A stretch of 22,453 bases of DNA from a virus. A program made the translations under genes and the position numbers. The DNA lies in the IMG/VR virus record IMGVR_UViG_3300012349_000018, positions 1 to 22,453 of that record; one strand, given 5' to 3'. Each line of letters starts with the position of its first letter. The stretch's first letter is position 1. The notes under the pieces are model-generated. The model had not been told where the DNA came from and did no database searches. It worked only from the letters and a program-made list of their open reading frames with translations. Shown piece after piece: positions 1-5,869 of the stretch.

Positions 1-454
1 ACGTGTCGCAGGCCACGGCGAACTCGACGGTGGCCACGATGCCGTCCGGGGCCGGCCGCTGCCGCAGCGCGTGCCGGCTGATGTGGGAGTCGCCCACCGT
101 CCCGGACAGGGTGCGGTCCGCCCTGACGACCGCGCCGCACGCGGCGAGCAGGGCGTAGGCGCGGGTGCGGGCGGCGGCCATGTCGTTCTCCCCGTTCAGG
201 ACCAGGGCGGCGCACCGGATCGTGAACCGCTCCCGGTCGTCGGCGTCGCCGAAGACTTCCGGGGTGACGGCGGCGTCGGCGGCGAGCTGGTCGTCGGGCT
301 GCCCGGTCCAGCCGACGAGGACGGCTTCCAGCGCCGCCGACCCGGTGACCACGGGCCCGTCGCGGACGTCGGCGCCGGCCAGGGCGGGGGCGGCGCGGAA
401 CGCCGCCAGCAGCGCGGCCATGGCGGCCGGGACCTGCGACGACCAGGCGGCCAT
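1..454 (-). CDS. Neck or tail-completion-like phage protein, C-terminus cut by window edge
   Basis: The minus-strand frame is open from ATG at 454 to the left edge, giving 151 codons with no stop, so the C-terminus is missing. The N-terminus reads MAAWSSQVPAAMAALLAAF. Further in come VTGSAALEAVLVGWTG and later VTPEVFGDADDRERFTIRC, followed by an ENDMAAARTRAYALL helix. I recognise this style from small actinophage neck or tail-terminator-like proteins that follow the head-tail connector, and its position fits. The family assignment is from memory and not certain. The start is not supported by a strong ribosome site, and ATG at 421 is an alternative. It is separated from the upstream connector gene by a plus-strand gene at 500-709. 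Third-position GC is high, as in the neighbouring structural genes. Confidence 0.7.
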   Translation of the reverse strand, partial: MAAWSSQVPAAMAALLAAFRAAPALAGADVRDGPVVTGSAALEAVLVGWTGQPDDQLAADAAVTPEVFGDADDRERFTIRCAALVLNGENDMAAARTRAYALLAACGAVVRADRTLSGTVGDSHISRHALRQRPAPDGIVATVEFAVACDT

Positions 455-485
455 CAGGCGCGCCGGACCGGTGTCACGGCTAGGC

Positions 486-491
486 TAGACT
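486..491 (+). promoter_or_regulatory. Leaderless-type -10 element (TAGACT) for the gene at 500
   Basis: TAGACT fits the actinobacterial TANNNT -10 pattern and ends 8 bases before the ATG at 500, the spacing expected of a leaderless or near-leaderless transcript. There is no Shine-Dalgarno sequence before that ATG. No convincing -35 is seen. The surrounding CTAGACTTGCC (485-495) recurs exactly at 7796-7806. Confidence 0.45.
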
Positions 492-499
492 TGCCAAGT

Positions 500-709
500 A
501 TGGACAACATGACCACCAAACGTGAGGCCGCAGCGGTGCTGCTGTCTGAACTGTTCGCCAACCACAAGCGCGTGGCTATCGCCGACGCCGTAGCCGCGGG
601 GAACGCCAGGGGAATCAGCCGCAGGACCCTGACCCGCGCCTGCCGGGAGATGGGCGTCACTGCGATCCACAATGGCCCCTACGGCGCATTCTGGGAGGTC
701 AGCAGCTAG
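500..709 (+). CDS. Small winged-helix-like DNA-binding protein on the opposite strand
   Basis: The gene encodes 69 residues starting MDNMTTKREAAAVLLSELF. Two helical blocks are followed by a block with ISRRTLTRACREMGV (about residues 38-52) and end in a short strand-like GPYGAFWEVSS. The order helix, helix, recognition-like helix and wing resembles the winged-helix domains at the C-terminus of some phage and plasmid replication or primase proteins; this is an inference from pattern. It is the only coding sequence on the plus strand in the neck module, and it converges on the connector gene with overlapping stop codons (709 and 706). The start is chosen because of the TAGACT -10 element just upstream. 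It could be a regulator or a moron-type gene expressed from the prophage. An in-frame extension to 71 is just antisense to the upstream gene and is not adopted. Confidence 0.65.
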   Translation: MDNMTTKREAAAVLLSELFANHKRVAIADAVAAGNARGISRRTLTRACREMGVTAIHNGPYGAFWEVSS

Positions 710-1560
710 GCGACCATAGGACGCGGCGGTCCCAATAGCTCTTTTGCCTTCGCCGGGACACTGAAAAATTCGCCCGGCTGCCTGAAATGTTCCTCCTGGC
801 CGATGACCCCCGACATGGCGGTGCCCTGACCTCTTTGCGTCTCCCACAAATGAGCCAATATCACCAGCGCGCCGCGCTTGTAGTTGGCCGGGATCTGCTG
901 GTAGCCGGCGAGGTAGGCGACGTCGACGAGTCCGGTGACCGGGATTCCGCCCATGACCCGCACCGTCCCGGACGGGCACGCCCGCATCTGGGTGACGTCC
1001 CAGGTGATGGTCCCGTCCCAGGAGGTGACGGAGACCAGGGAGATCACCGGAGCCGACCGGACCCGGAACCGCTGCCGGAACCCGTACCCGTACCCGTAGG
1101 CGTAGGTGTGTCCGTAGGCGTAGCCGAGGTCGAGCTCGTCGGTGACGGCGCGGCGGACGATCGTCTCGTGCTTGTAAGCCTCGGCGGCGCCGGTGGCGGC
1201 GGCGATGAAGTCCCGCAGCTCGTCGTCGTTGACGTGGCTGGTGACGTCCATGTTCAGCTGGGCCTTGGCGTCGGCGAGGGACACCATCGCGGGCCACGGG
1301 GTGGCGGCGACGTCGAACTCGTCGTCCCAGGCGGTGACGGGCCCGGTGGTGACGGCGTGGGCGGTGTACCGGCCCGGGATGGTGGTCTGGTAGGCGAGGC
1401 GGTACTGGCCGGGGACCGCCGCGTCGGTGATCGCGGGGACGGCCGTGGTCCCGTCGGGCAGGGTGATCGTGAGGGTGGCGGTGGCGGCGTGGGCCAGGGC
1501 GCCGGACGCGTCGTAGACGTCGAACGCGATGGGGTACATGCCGCCTGCGGAGACGGTCAC
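706..1560 (-). CDS. Head-tail connector with N-terminal Ig-like beta domain
   Basis: The protein has 284 residues. The start is GTG at 1560, seven bases after a GGAAGGAGG ribosome site and overlapping the stop of the upstream gene as GTGA. Residues 1-95 look beta-rich and Ig-like (MYPIAFDVYDASGALAHAA, then TITLPDGTT and a GRYTAHAVTTG strand). From about residue 100 the sequence reads MVSLADAKAQLNMD, then DDELRDFIAAATGAAEAY, a classic opening of gp6/HK97-type head-tail connector proteins that sit on the portal. It ends in helical and aromatic segments with PANYKRGALVILAHLWET. Around residue 150 there is an unusual Tyr/Gly run, YAYGHTYAYGYGYGF. The fused beta domain is likely exposed on the virion neck. 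Position after the head genes and before a tail-completion-like gene supports the role. Confidence 0.8.
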   Translation of the reverse strand: MTVSAGGMYPIAFDVYDASGALAHAATATLTITLPDGTTAVPAITDAAVPGQYRLAYQTTIPGRYTAHAVTTGPVTAWDDEFDVAATPWPAMVSLADAKAQLNMDVTSHVNDDELRDFIAAATGAAEAYKHETIVRRAVTDELDLGYAYGHTYAYGYGYGFRQRFRVRSAPVISLVSVTSWDGTITWDVTQMRACPSGTVRVMGGIPVTGLVDVAYLAGYQQIPANYKRGALVILAHLWETQRGQGTAMSGVIGQEEHFRQPGEFFSVPAKAKELLGPPRPMVA

Positions 1561-2768
1561 GGCTTGCCTCCTTCCGCGTGCGGTAGCGGCATCTGCCCGG
1601 ACTCGGCGTGCGGGACGGCCTGCTGCCCGGCGGCTGCGCGGGCGGCGGCCAGGCCGGCGGTCCCGGCTTCGGCGTGCGCGGCTGCGGACTGGCCCGCTGC
1701 TGCGGCGGGGATGGCCAGGGTGCCCTGCCGGGCGGTCCCGTAGGTGACCGGCGGCGGCGGGACGATGAACGGCGCCGAGCAGATCAGCGGGAACGTCGGC
1801 GGCCACCGCACCGGGGCGGCCACCACCACCGGCCGCGGCGTCGTCAGGACGGGAGCGTCGGCGAGGCTGCCCCGGGAGATGACCGGGGGCTGCGCCGCGG
1901 CGAGCTTGACCGCCTGGGCGACAATCACCGGCTGCGGGGTGACCGCGGCGGTCCCGGCCGGGCTGGCGGTGATGACCGCGGCCTGCGGCCTGCCCCAGAG
2001 GGTGACCGCGGTGGCCAGGACCACCACGGGCGCGGGGGTCGTCAGGACCGGCGCGCCGGCCAGGGAGCCGCGGGAGATGACCGCGGGTCCGGGCGGGACA
2101 GCTGGCGGCTGCTGCCAGGCGACCAGCGGCGCCGGGGTGACCGCTGGAGTCGGCGCGACGGGAATCAGCGGTGCCGAGGAGACCAGCGGCGGTCCCGGCC
2201 GGCCGAAGCCGGCCATCGCGGCGGGTCCGGTGACCAGCGGCGCCGGGGTGGCCGTGGCCGGCGCGTCCGCCAGGGAGGACCGGGAGGTGAGCGCCTGCTG
2301 CGGCGTCACCGCCGGCGGCTGCGCGGAGACGACGACGGGTGCCGGGGTGGCCTGCGCTGGCGCCGCGGCGGTGATGACCGGCGCGGCGGTGATGACCGGC
2401 GGGCGCGGCGCCCCCCATCCTGGCGTAGGGGCGGCTACGGCAATCAGGGGAGCCGGGGTGACCGGGGTCGCGAAGTCCTGCAGCGACGACCGGACGATCA
2501 GGCCCGCGGCCGACTGCCCGAACCCTGGCGTGACGGCGGCCTGGATGACGTGCGGCGGCTGCGTCGTCAGGACCGGGGCATCAGCCAGGCTGTTCCGGCT
2601 GATGACCGCCGGGACCGGGGTGCCCTGCCCGGCGGTGACCGCGAACGCCAGCCGGTCACGCGCCCCGGAGATGACGAACGGGCCGCGCTTGAGCAGGTCG
2701 GGCGGGTCGGCGAGGCTGCCCCGGGAGATGACCGCCGGGGCGGGGTGGGCGCGCCCGTGCACCGCCAC
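1557..2768 (-). CDS. Proline/alanine/valine-rich tandem repeat protein of the virion module
   Basis: The protein has 403 residues, starting at GTG 2768 after AGGAGG. I do not recognise a named family. It is built from degenerate repeats centred on SRxSLADAPV: SRGSLADPPD, SRNSLADAPVL, VRSSLQDFATP, SRSSLADAPAT, SRGSLAGAPVL and SRGSLADAPVL, spaced roughly 25-100 residues. Between them are strings such as TTPAPVVV, TPAPLV and PPAVTP. The last 50 residues switch to an Ala-rich tail with AAAHAEAGTAG, VPHAESGQ and LPHAEGGKP. There is no cysteine-rich or enzymatic motif, no signal peptide and no membrane segment. The composition suggests an extended fibrous or linker protein, for example a head or neck fibre; this is inference. 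The repeats also exist at DNA level, with a stretch of at least 25 identical bases shared by 1860-1886 and 2707-2733, so the array could expand or contract by recombination. It overlaps the connector gene by four bases and is probably co-translated with it. Confidence 0.75.
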   Translation of the reverse strand: MAVHGRAHPAPAVISRGSLADPPDLLKRGPFVISGARDRLAFAVTAGQGTPVPAVISRNSLADAPVLTTQPPHVIQAAVTPGFGQSAAGLIVRSSLQDFATPVTPAPLIAVAAPTPGWGAPRPPVITAAPVITAAAPAQATPAPVVVSAQPPAVTPQQALTSRSSLADAPATATPAPLVTGPAAMAGFGRPGPPLVSSAPLIPVAPTPAVTPAPLVAWQQPPAVPPGPAVISRGSLAGAPVLTTPAPVVVLATAVTLWGRPQAAVITASPAGTAAVTPQPVIVAQAVKLAAAQPPVISRGSLADAPVLTTPRPVVVAAPVRWPPTFPLICSAPFIVPPPPVTYGTARQGTLAIPAAAAGQSAAAHAEAGTAGLAAARAAAGQQAVPHAESGQMPLPHAEGGKP

Positions 2769-2789
2769 GGCCGCCTCCTAAGCCTGCGG

Positions 2790-3071
2790 TCAGGTCAGCG
2801 TGCCGAGCAGGTAACCCGGCTGCCCGCACGCCTCCAGCCGGTAGGACACCTGCCGGTTCGCGCCGTCGATCACCAGCGTCTGCCCGTCCAGGCTCACGTC
2901 CGGGTGGCTTCCCCCGGCGCGGATCTGCCGGATCAGGCCCTCGCTGACGGCCACCACCGGGTCGGCGCGCTCGACGAACACCCGGCCGTCCGGGTCGCCC
3001 GGGCCGCGGATGACGTGCAGCAGGCACTGCCCCGGGCCCGGCGTGGCGACCTCACGTACCAGGTCAGTCAT
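2790..3071 (-). CDS. Small virion-module protein of unknown function
   Basis: The protein has 93 residues, ATG at 3071, beginning MTDLVREVATPGPGQCLLHV and ending YRLEACGQPGYLLGTLT. It looks like a compact alternating beta protein (VFVERADPVVAVSEGLIRQI, then PDVSLDGQTLVIDGANRQVSYRL). There is no signal peptide, membrane segment or metal motif. Its start overlaps the last eight bases of the HNH gene upstream, and it lacks a strong ribosome site. It may be translated by coupling, or it may have had its own leader before the HNH gene inserted. It is followed 21 bases later by the repeat protein gene. Function unknown. Codon use matches the structural genes. Confidence 0.7.
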   Translation of the reverse strand: MTDLVREVATPGPGQCLLHVIRGPGDPDGRVFVERADPVVAVSEGLIRQIRAGGSHPDVSLDGQTLVIDGANRQVSYRLEACGQPGYLLGTLT

Positions 3072-3630
3072 GCCGAGGGCTCATCTCGCCGATAGGACGG
3101 TTCGTCATGCGCTCCCACTTCCAGATCCAGCCGCGCAGCACATTGCAGAAGCTGCACGCCGGGACCAGGTTCGCCGGGTCGTTGTTCCGGCAGTTGCCGT
3201 CCAGGTGATCGGCCATCAGGTCGGACTCCCGGCCGCCCTCAGTCCTGGTGCGCAGCACCCATGTCACCTGACTCTGGCACCAGTAACACGGATGCGTACC
3301 CGGGCCGATCTTCATGAACAGCGCGAGCCGATGAACCGCGATGCGCCCATCGGGACCAGCGAGCGGATGTCCCGGCAGGAATCGCGCTGGGCGCGCGCCG
3401 CTTCCGGTCGCCGTGCCAGCACATTCCTTTGAGCAGAATCGCTGAGGGTACTTGCGCCTATGCGAGACCGGCCATGCCCAGAACTCATTCCCGCATTCCT
3501 CGCAGTTCTGGTGCACCTTTCCCTTGTTCGGGTTCTTGCGCCGCCACTCGCGAGCATAGGCTGCCCGGCCTGCACGGCACACATCGCAGTGGCAGCCCTT
3601 GCCGTAGCTCGTAGATGTTCCATGTTCCAT
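3064..3630 (-). CDS. HNH endonuclease with multiple zinc ribbons
   Basis: The protein has 188 residues. The N-terminus HGTSTSYGKGCHCDVCR (residues 3-19) followed by a basic AAYAREWRRKNPNKG segment is a common front piece of phage HNH proteins. Residues 43-70 hold CEEC and CSKEC zinc ligands. Residues 115-118 (CYWC) and 159-162 (CSFC) flank the nuclease core, with MADHLDGN at 139-146, N150 and NLVPAC at 154-159. The D141-H142 pair and the Asn residues match the HNH/beta-beta-alpha-metal fold, so it probably nicks or cuts DNA. It sits between two small virion genes, where free-standing homing nucleases often insert, and its 5' flank is unusually AT-rich with a hairpin. No good ribosome site precedes the ATG at 3630; ATG at 3623 is not in frame. 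It may act as a mobile element rather than a phage function. Confidence 0.85.
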   Translation of the reverse strand: MEHGTSTSYGKGCHCDVCRAGRAAYAREWRRKNPNKGKVHQNCEECGNEFWAWPVSHRRKYPQRFCSKECAGTATGSGARPARFLPGHPLAGPDGRIAVHRLALFMKIGPGTHPCYWCQSQVTWVLRTRTEGGRESDLMADHLDGNCRNNDPANLVPACSFCNVLRGWIWKWERMTNRPIGEMSPRHD

Positions 3631-3654
3631 GCGGAACAGTTTAGCATCACCACG

Positions 3655-3671
3655 CGCCTATCTTTTAGGCG
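3655..3671. terminator. Hairpin between the gene at 3675 and the HNH gene
   Basis: CGCCTA (3655-3660) pairs with TAGGCG (3666-3671) around a 5-base TCTTT loop, three bases after the stop codon of the upstream minus-strand gene. No clear U-run follows on the minus strand, so it is a weak terminator, an RNA end-protecting hairpin or part of the HNH leader. Confidence 0.35.
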
Positions 3672-3674
3672 TTG

Positions 3675-4130
3675 CTAACACCTCTCGTGCCACATCGAGG
3701 CGTTCACGTTGACCACCGCTGGTGCGGTGCACCGCAGCCCGAGCAGGTTGGATACCGCCGTGTCCGGGGTTGAGCCGAGCGGCCAGTCATAGATGACCAG
3801 GCCCCCGTTGGGGGTCAGCGTCCACCGGTCCAGCGACGTCGGCCCGGTCGGCTCGACCGAGTAGTTGTACTTCGTGGTGAACCCGGCCGTGATCGCCCGG
3901 CCGTACACCTGGTTCACGGTGCCCGCCGTGCCGGTCCCGTCAGTGGTGTAGTAGACCAGCTCGACCAGGACAGGTACCGCCGAGGCGGTGACCCCGTCGA
4001 ACCCGATCCTGATCTTGGTCAGGTCCACGCCGAACTGCGCGGGCGCGATCACCGACAGGACCGTCTTGGCGGTCGTCGCAGCCAGCGCGACAGCCGCGCC
4101 GACCTCAGAGGCGTAACCAGCCTTGGACAT
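3675..4130 (-). CDS. Putative virion appendage or decoration protein
   Basis: The protein has 151 residues, starting MSKAGYASEVGAAVALAAT. It shows alternating beta strands: KTVLSVIAPAQFGVDLTKI, IGFDGVTASAVPVLVELVYY and FTTKYNYSVEPTGPTSLDRW, ending with a lone Cys in MWHERC. There is no enzymatic motif, signal peptide or membrane segment. The layout (small all-beta, Thr/Val/Ala-rich, downstream of capsid genes and adjacent to two other beta proteins) fits a capsid-associated or fibre-type structural protein; I recall similar hypothetical proteins in actinobacterial prophages but cannot name a family. The ATG at 4130 shares one base with the TAA of the upstream gene (TAATG), so translation is likely coupled. 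Confidence 0.7.
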   Translation of the reverse strand: MSKAGYASEVGAAVALAATTAKTVLSVIAPAQFGVDLTKIRIGFDGVTASAVPVLVELVYYTTDGTGTAGTVNQVYGRAITAGFTTKYNYSVEPTGPTSLDRWTLTPNGGLVIYDWPLGSTPDTAVSNLLGLRCTAPAVVNVNASMWHERC

Positions 4131-4429
4131 TAGTGAGTCACCACCATGACGTACACCTTGCCTGTAATACCAGAGGACCCGTTATTGAGCAGGAAGAGGC
4201 GATCTCCAGATGAGACAGACACCCGGATCTTCTCGCCGACTTCGAGCGAGTAGCCCACCGGGCTATCCATATCGTGCGAGCTTCCGATCAAGAGTTCCTG
4301 ATCAGACGCGTTCTTGATGTACACGTCATGCGGCACCGTAGACCCGTCACTGCCATTCGTAATGCAGTGAGCGTAGACATCTACAGCCGAACCTGGGCTG
4401 AGACTCGTGAAGTACGGAGCACCAATCAT
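4130..4429 (-). CDS. Small beta-rich protein, composition unlike neighbours
   Basis: The protein has 99 residues. The ATG at 4429 follows a strong AAGGAGAGG site. Reading MIGAPYFTSLSPGSAVDVYA, then YIKNASDQELLIGSSHD, a GYSLEVGEKIRVSV strand and DRLFLLNNGSSGITGKVYVM, it looks like a compact beta-sandwich, suited to a virion decoration or fibre-tip role. No family recognised. Its GC content is about 53-60 percent by hand count of three 60-base lines, well below the flanking genes, and it uses AT-ending codons often. That suggests recent acquisition from a lower-GC source. It is coupled to the next gene through TAATG and follows the fibre-like gene by 27 bases. Confidence 0.7.
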   Translation of the reverse strand: MIGAPYFTSLSPGSAVDVYAHCITNGSDGSTVPHDVYIKNASDQELLIGSSHDMDSPVGYSLEVGEKIRVSVSSGDRLFLLNNGSSGITGKVYVMVVTH

Positions 4430-4456
4430 TTCCTCTCCTTACCCGTGCGCGTGGTG

Positions 4457-5182
4457 TTACCAGTTGGCTGCCTGCATGACCGCTGCCTGCGGGACCACCA
4501 GCGGCACCGGGGTAGCGCCCGCAGCCGCCGCGGCGGGGACGATGAACAGCAGGATCGCGCCGCCATGCGACGCCAGCGCGCTCGCCCCGGTGGTCGTCAT
4601 CGTCGCCGTGTACGAGTGAGCCGCGGCCGTCACCGTGCCGTTAGAGTCGGCGACCTCCAGCGGCACCCACGGGTTGGCGCCGTCGTTGACGTCGACGCGC
4701 TCCGTGAGCGCCGCGTCCGGGGTGTAGGACTCCGTCTGGTTAGCGCTCGTCGTCGAGCGTGACCAGGTGAACGTTGCCGCCCACCGGCCAGTCCCGCCCG
4801 GCGTCAGGCTCGGCGTGGGATAGGCAGTGCCGGAGGCGGTGTGCAGCGTGGCCGCGGCCAGCTCATCCGGCGTGGTCCCGTCAGCCCCGGCGAAGGAGGC
4901 CCAGCCGATGTCACCGCGGGTCGCGGTCCCCCAGGTGACCGCGAACGTCGTGTCCCCGGCGATCTTCTGCCGCCGGTACAGGGCGTAGTGGGTGGCGGTG
5001 CCCTCGTCGCCTTCGAGTACCTGCGTCCAGCCGGTCCAGGTGACCGCACCGGCCTGGCTCACGCCGAGCGCCAGGAGCGCATAGCACCACGCACCCGCGG
5101 CCGCCGCCGTGATATCGGCGTTCGCCGTCGTGACGCTGGTGGCGATCAGCGTCGACCCGGACGAGTCAGCCGCGATTGCCAC
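4457..5182 (-). CDS. Tail-fibre or appendage-like structural protein
   Basis: The protein has 241 residues, GTG start at 5182, rich in Thr, Ala and Gly with frequent Trp. Segments such as AWCYALLALGVSQAGAVTWT, WTQVLEGDEGTATHYALYRR and WVPLEVADSNGTVTAAAHSY read as a jelly-roll or lectin-like beta domain, and I know this pattern from actinophage fibre and appendage proteins. It likely contributes to surface binding of the virion; that is inference. The C-terminal 20 residues (hydrophobic AILLFIVPAAAAAGA, then TPVPLVVPQAAVMQAANW) differ from the body and resemble the PxPxVV units of the repeat protein encoded at 1557-2768. The start codon has only a distant GAGG upstream. Its neighbours are a methyltransferase gene upstream and a small beta protein downstream. 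Confidence 0.7.
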   Translation of the reverse strand: MAIAADSSGSTLIATSVTTANADITAAAAGAWCYALLALGVSQAGAVTWTGWTQVLEGDEGTATHYALYRRQKIAGDTTFAVTWGTATRGDIGWASFAGADGTTPDELAAATLHTASGTAYPTPSLTPGGTGRWAATFTWSRSTTSANQTESYTPDAALTERVDVNDGANPWVPLEVADSNGTVTAAAHSYTATMTTTGASALASHGGAILLFIVPAAAAAGATPVPLVVPQAAVMQAANW

Positions 5183-5229
5183 CGTTAACCCAGCCTCAGA
5201 TCAGCATCGTCGTCTTCATGCACGCGGAA

Positions 5230-5739
5230 CTACGGCTTCACTGCCACTGCGCGCACGTCCGCCGGGGACGGCTGCACATCCACCACCACATCCGCCCAGC
5301 CCGCCTCCGCCAGGACCCGCCCGAGCTCGGCCGGGCGGATGTTCGCGTAATGCTCCCCGGGCAGCAGACGGAACTCCCCGTCCGCCGCCGAATGCGGCGG
5401 CCGGCCCGGAGCCGCGGTGGTGACGATGAGCCGGCCGCCGGGCGCGCACGCCGCGTACGCGGTGCGGCAGATCGCCCGCCACGCCGCCGTGTGCTCGAAC
5501 GTCTCGGCGCAGATGACCACGTCCCACGCCTGGCCGCCGGGGTTCCATTCCGCGGCGTCCGCGATGATGTCCACGTCCGTGACCTGCCCGCCGGGGCGGA
5601 TGTCCAGGACCGTGTAGCGGGTGGCGGCGGGGAACAGGTGCCTGGGGGAGCCGTTGATGTCCCGGCCGCCGATGTCCAGCACCGACACCGGGTCCGTAGT
5701 GGCATGCTTCGCGATCCACTCCATGGCCTCGCTATGCAC
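5230..5739 (-). CDS. Class I SAM-dependent methyltransferase
   Basis: The protein has 169 residues from GTG 5739 (ATG at 5724 is the alternative). It has the Rossmann-fold order: motif I VSVLDIGGRDINGS (18-31), an acidic strand-end YTVLDI (42-47), DVDIIADAAEW (55-65), DVVICAETFEH (73-83) and PGGRLIVTT (100-108). The glycine-rich motif I binds S-adenosylmethionine, and the ETFEH segment matches the DxxEH of small methyltransferases acting on metabolites or sugars. There are no DNA-target motifs such as DPPY or NPPF, so a DNA modification role is unlikely. It lies directly downstream of the glycosyltransferase genes, and a role in modifying a glycan on the virion or host envelope is a reasonable inference. 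Substrate unknown. Confidence 0.85.
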   Translation of the reverse strand: MHSEAMEWIAKHATTDPVSVLDIGGRDINGSPRHLFPAATRYTVLDIRPGGQVTDVDIIADAAEWNPGGQAWDVVICAETFEHTAAWRAICRTAYAACAPGGRLIVTTAAPGRPPHSAADGEFRLLPGEHYANIRPAELGRVLAEAGWADVVVDVQPSPADVRAVAVKP

Positions 5740-5869
5740 CGGTGCCGCCCTTCCCGCCCCACCAGCAGCGGCAGGCCGGGCAGTAGCCGAGGTTTCCCCG
5801 GGGGACCAGCGCCGTCAGGCAATCCGGGCAGAATCCTTCCGCCAGCGCGGCGGCGAAGTGGCTACTCAC
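5732..5869 (-). CDS. 45-residue zinc-ribbon protein
   Basis: This short reading frame starts at GTG 5869, overlaps the stop of the glycosyltransferase as GTGAGTAG, and ends at TAG 5732, eight bases into the methyltransferase gene. It encodes VSSHFAAALAEGF, then CPDC (14-17) and CPAC (30-33) followed by RCWWGGKGG. Two CxxC knuckles 12 residues apart form a minimal zinc ribbon. The tight overlaps on both sides and high third-position GC argue that it is real. Function unknown; it could be a binding partner of the enzymes beside it. Confidence 0.65.
   Translation of the reverse strand: MSSHFAAALAEGFCPDCLTALVPRGNLGYCPACRCWWGGKGGTGA

Noticed and set aside
71-499. Upstream extension of the plus-strand gene at 500
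   Set aside because: The extension is antisense to the tail-completion-like gene and shows low-complexity Gly/Arg translation, while the -10 element and composition change point to a start at 500.
1839-2760. Repeats in this region as a CRISPR array
   Set aside because: The repeats are degenerate, in phase with codons and unevenly spaced. They encode protein repeats rather than a CRISPR array with constant spacers.
1608-3095. Long plus-strand frames across the repeat protein gene
   Set aside because: They are antisense shadows caused by the GC-rich repeats. The minus-strand frame has the ribosome site, overlaps its neighbours neatly and gives coherent repeats.
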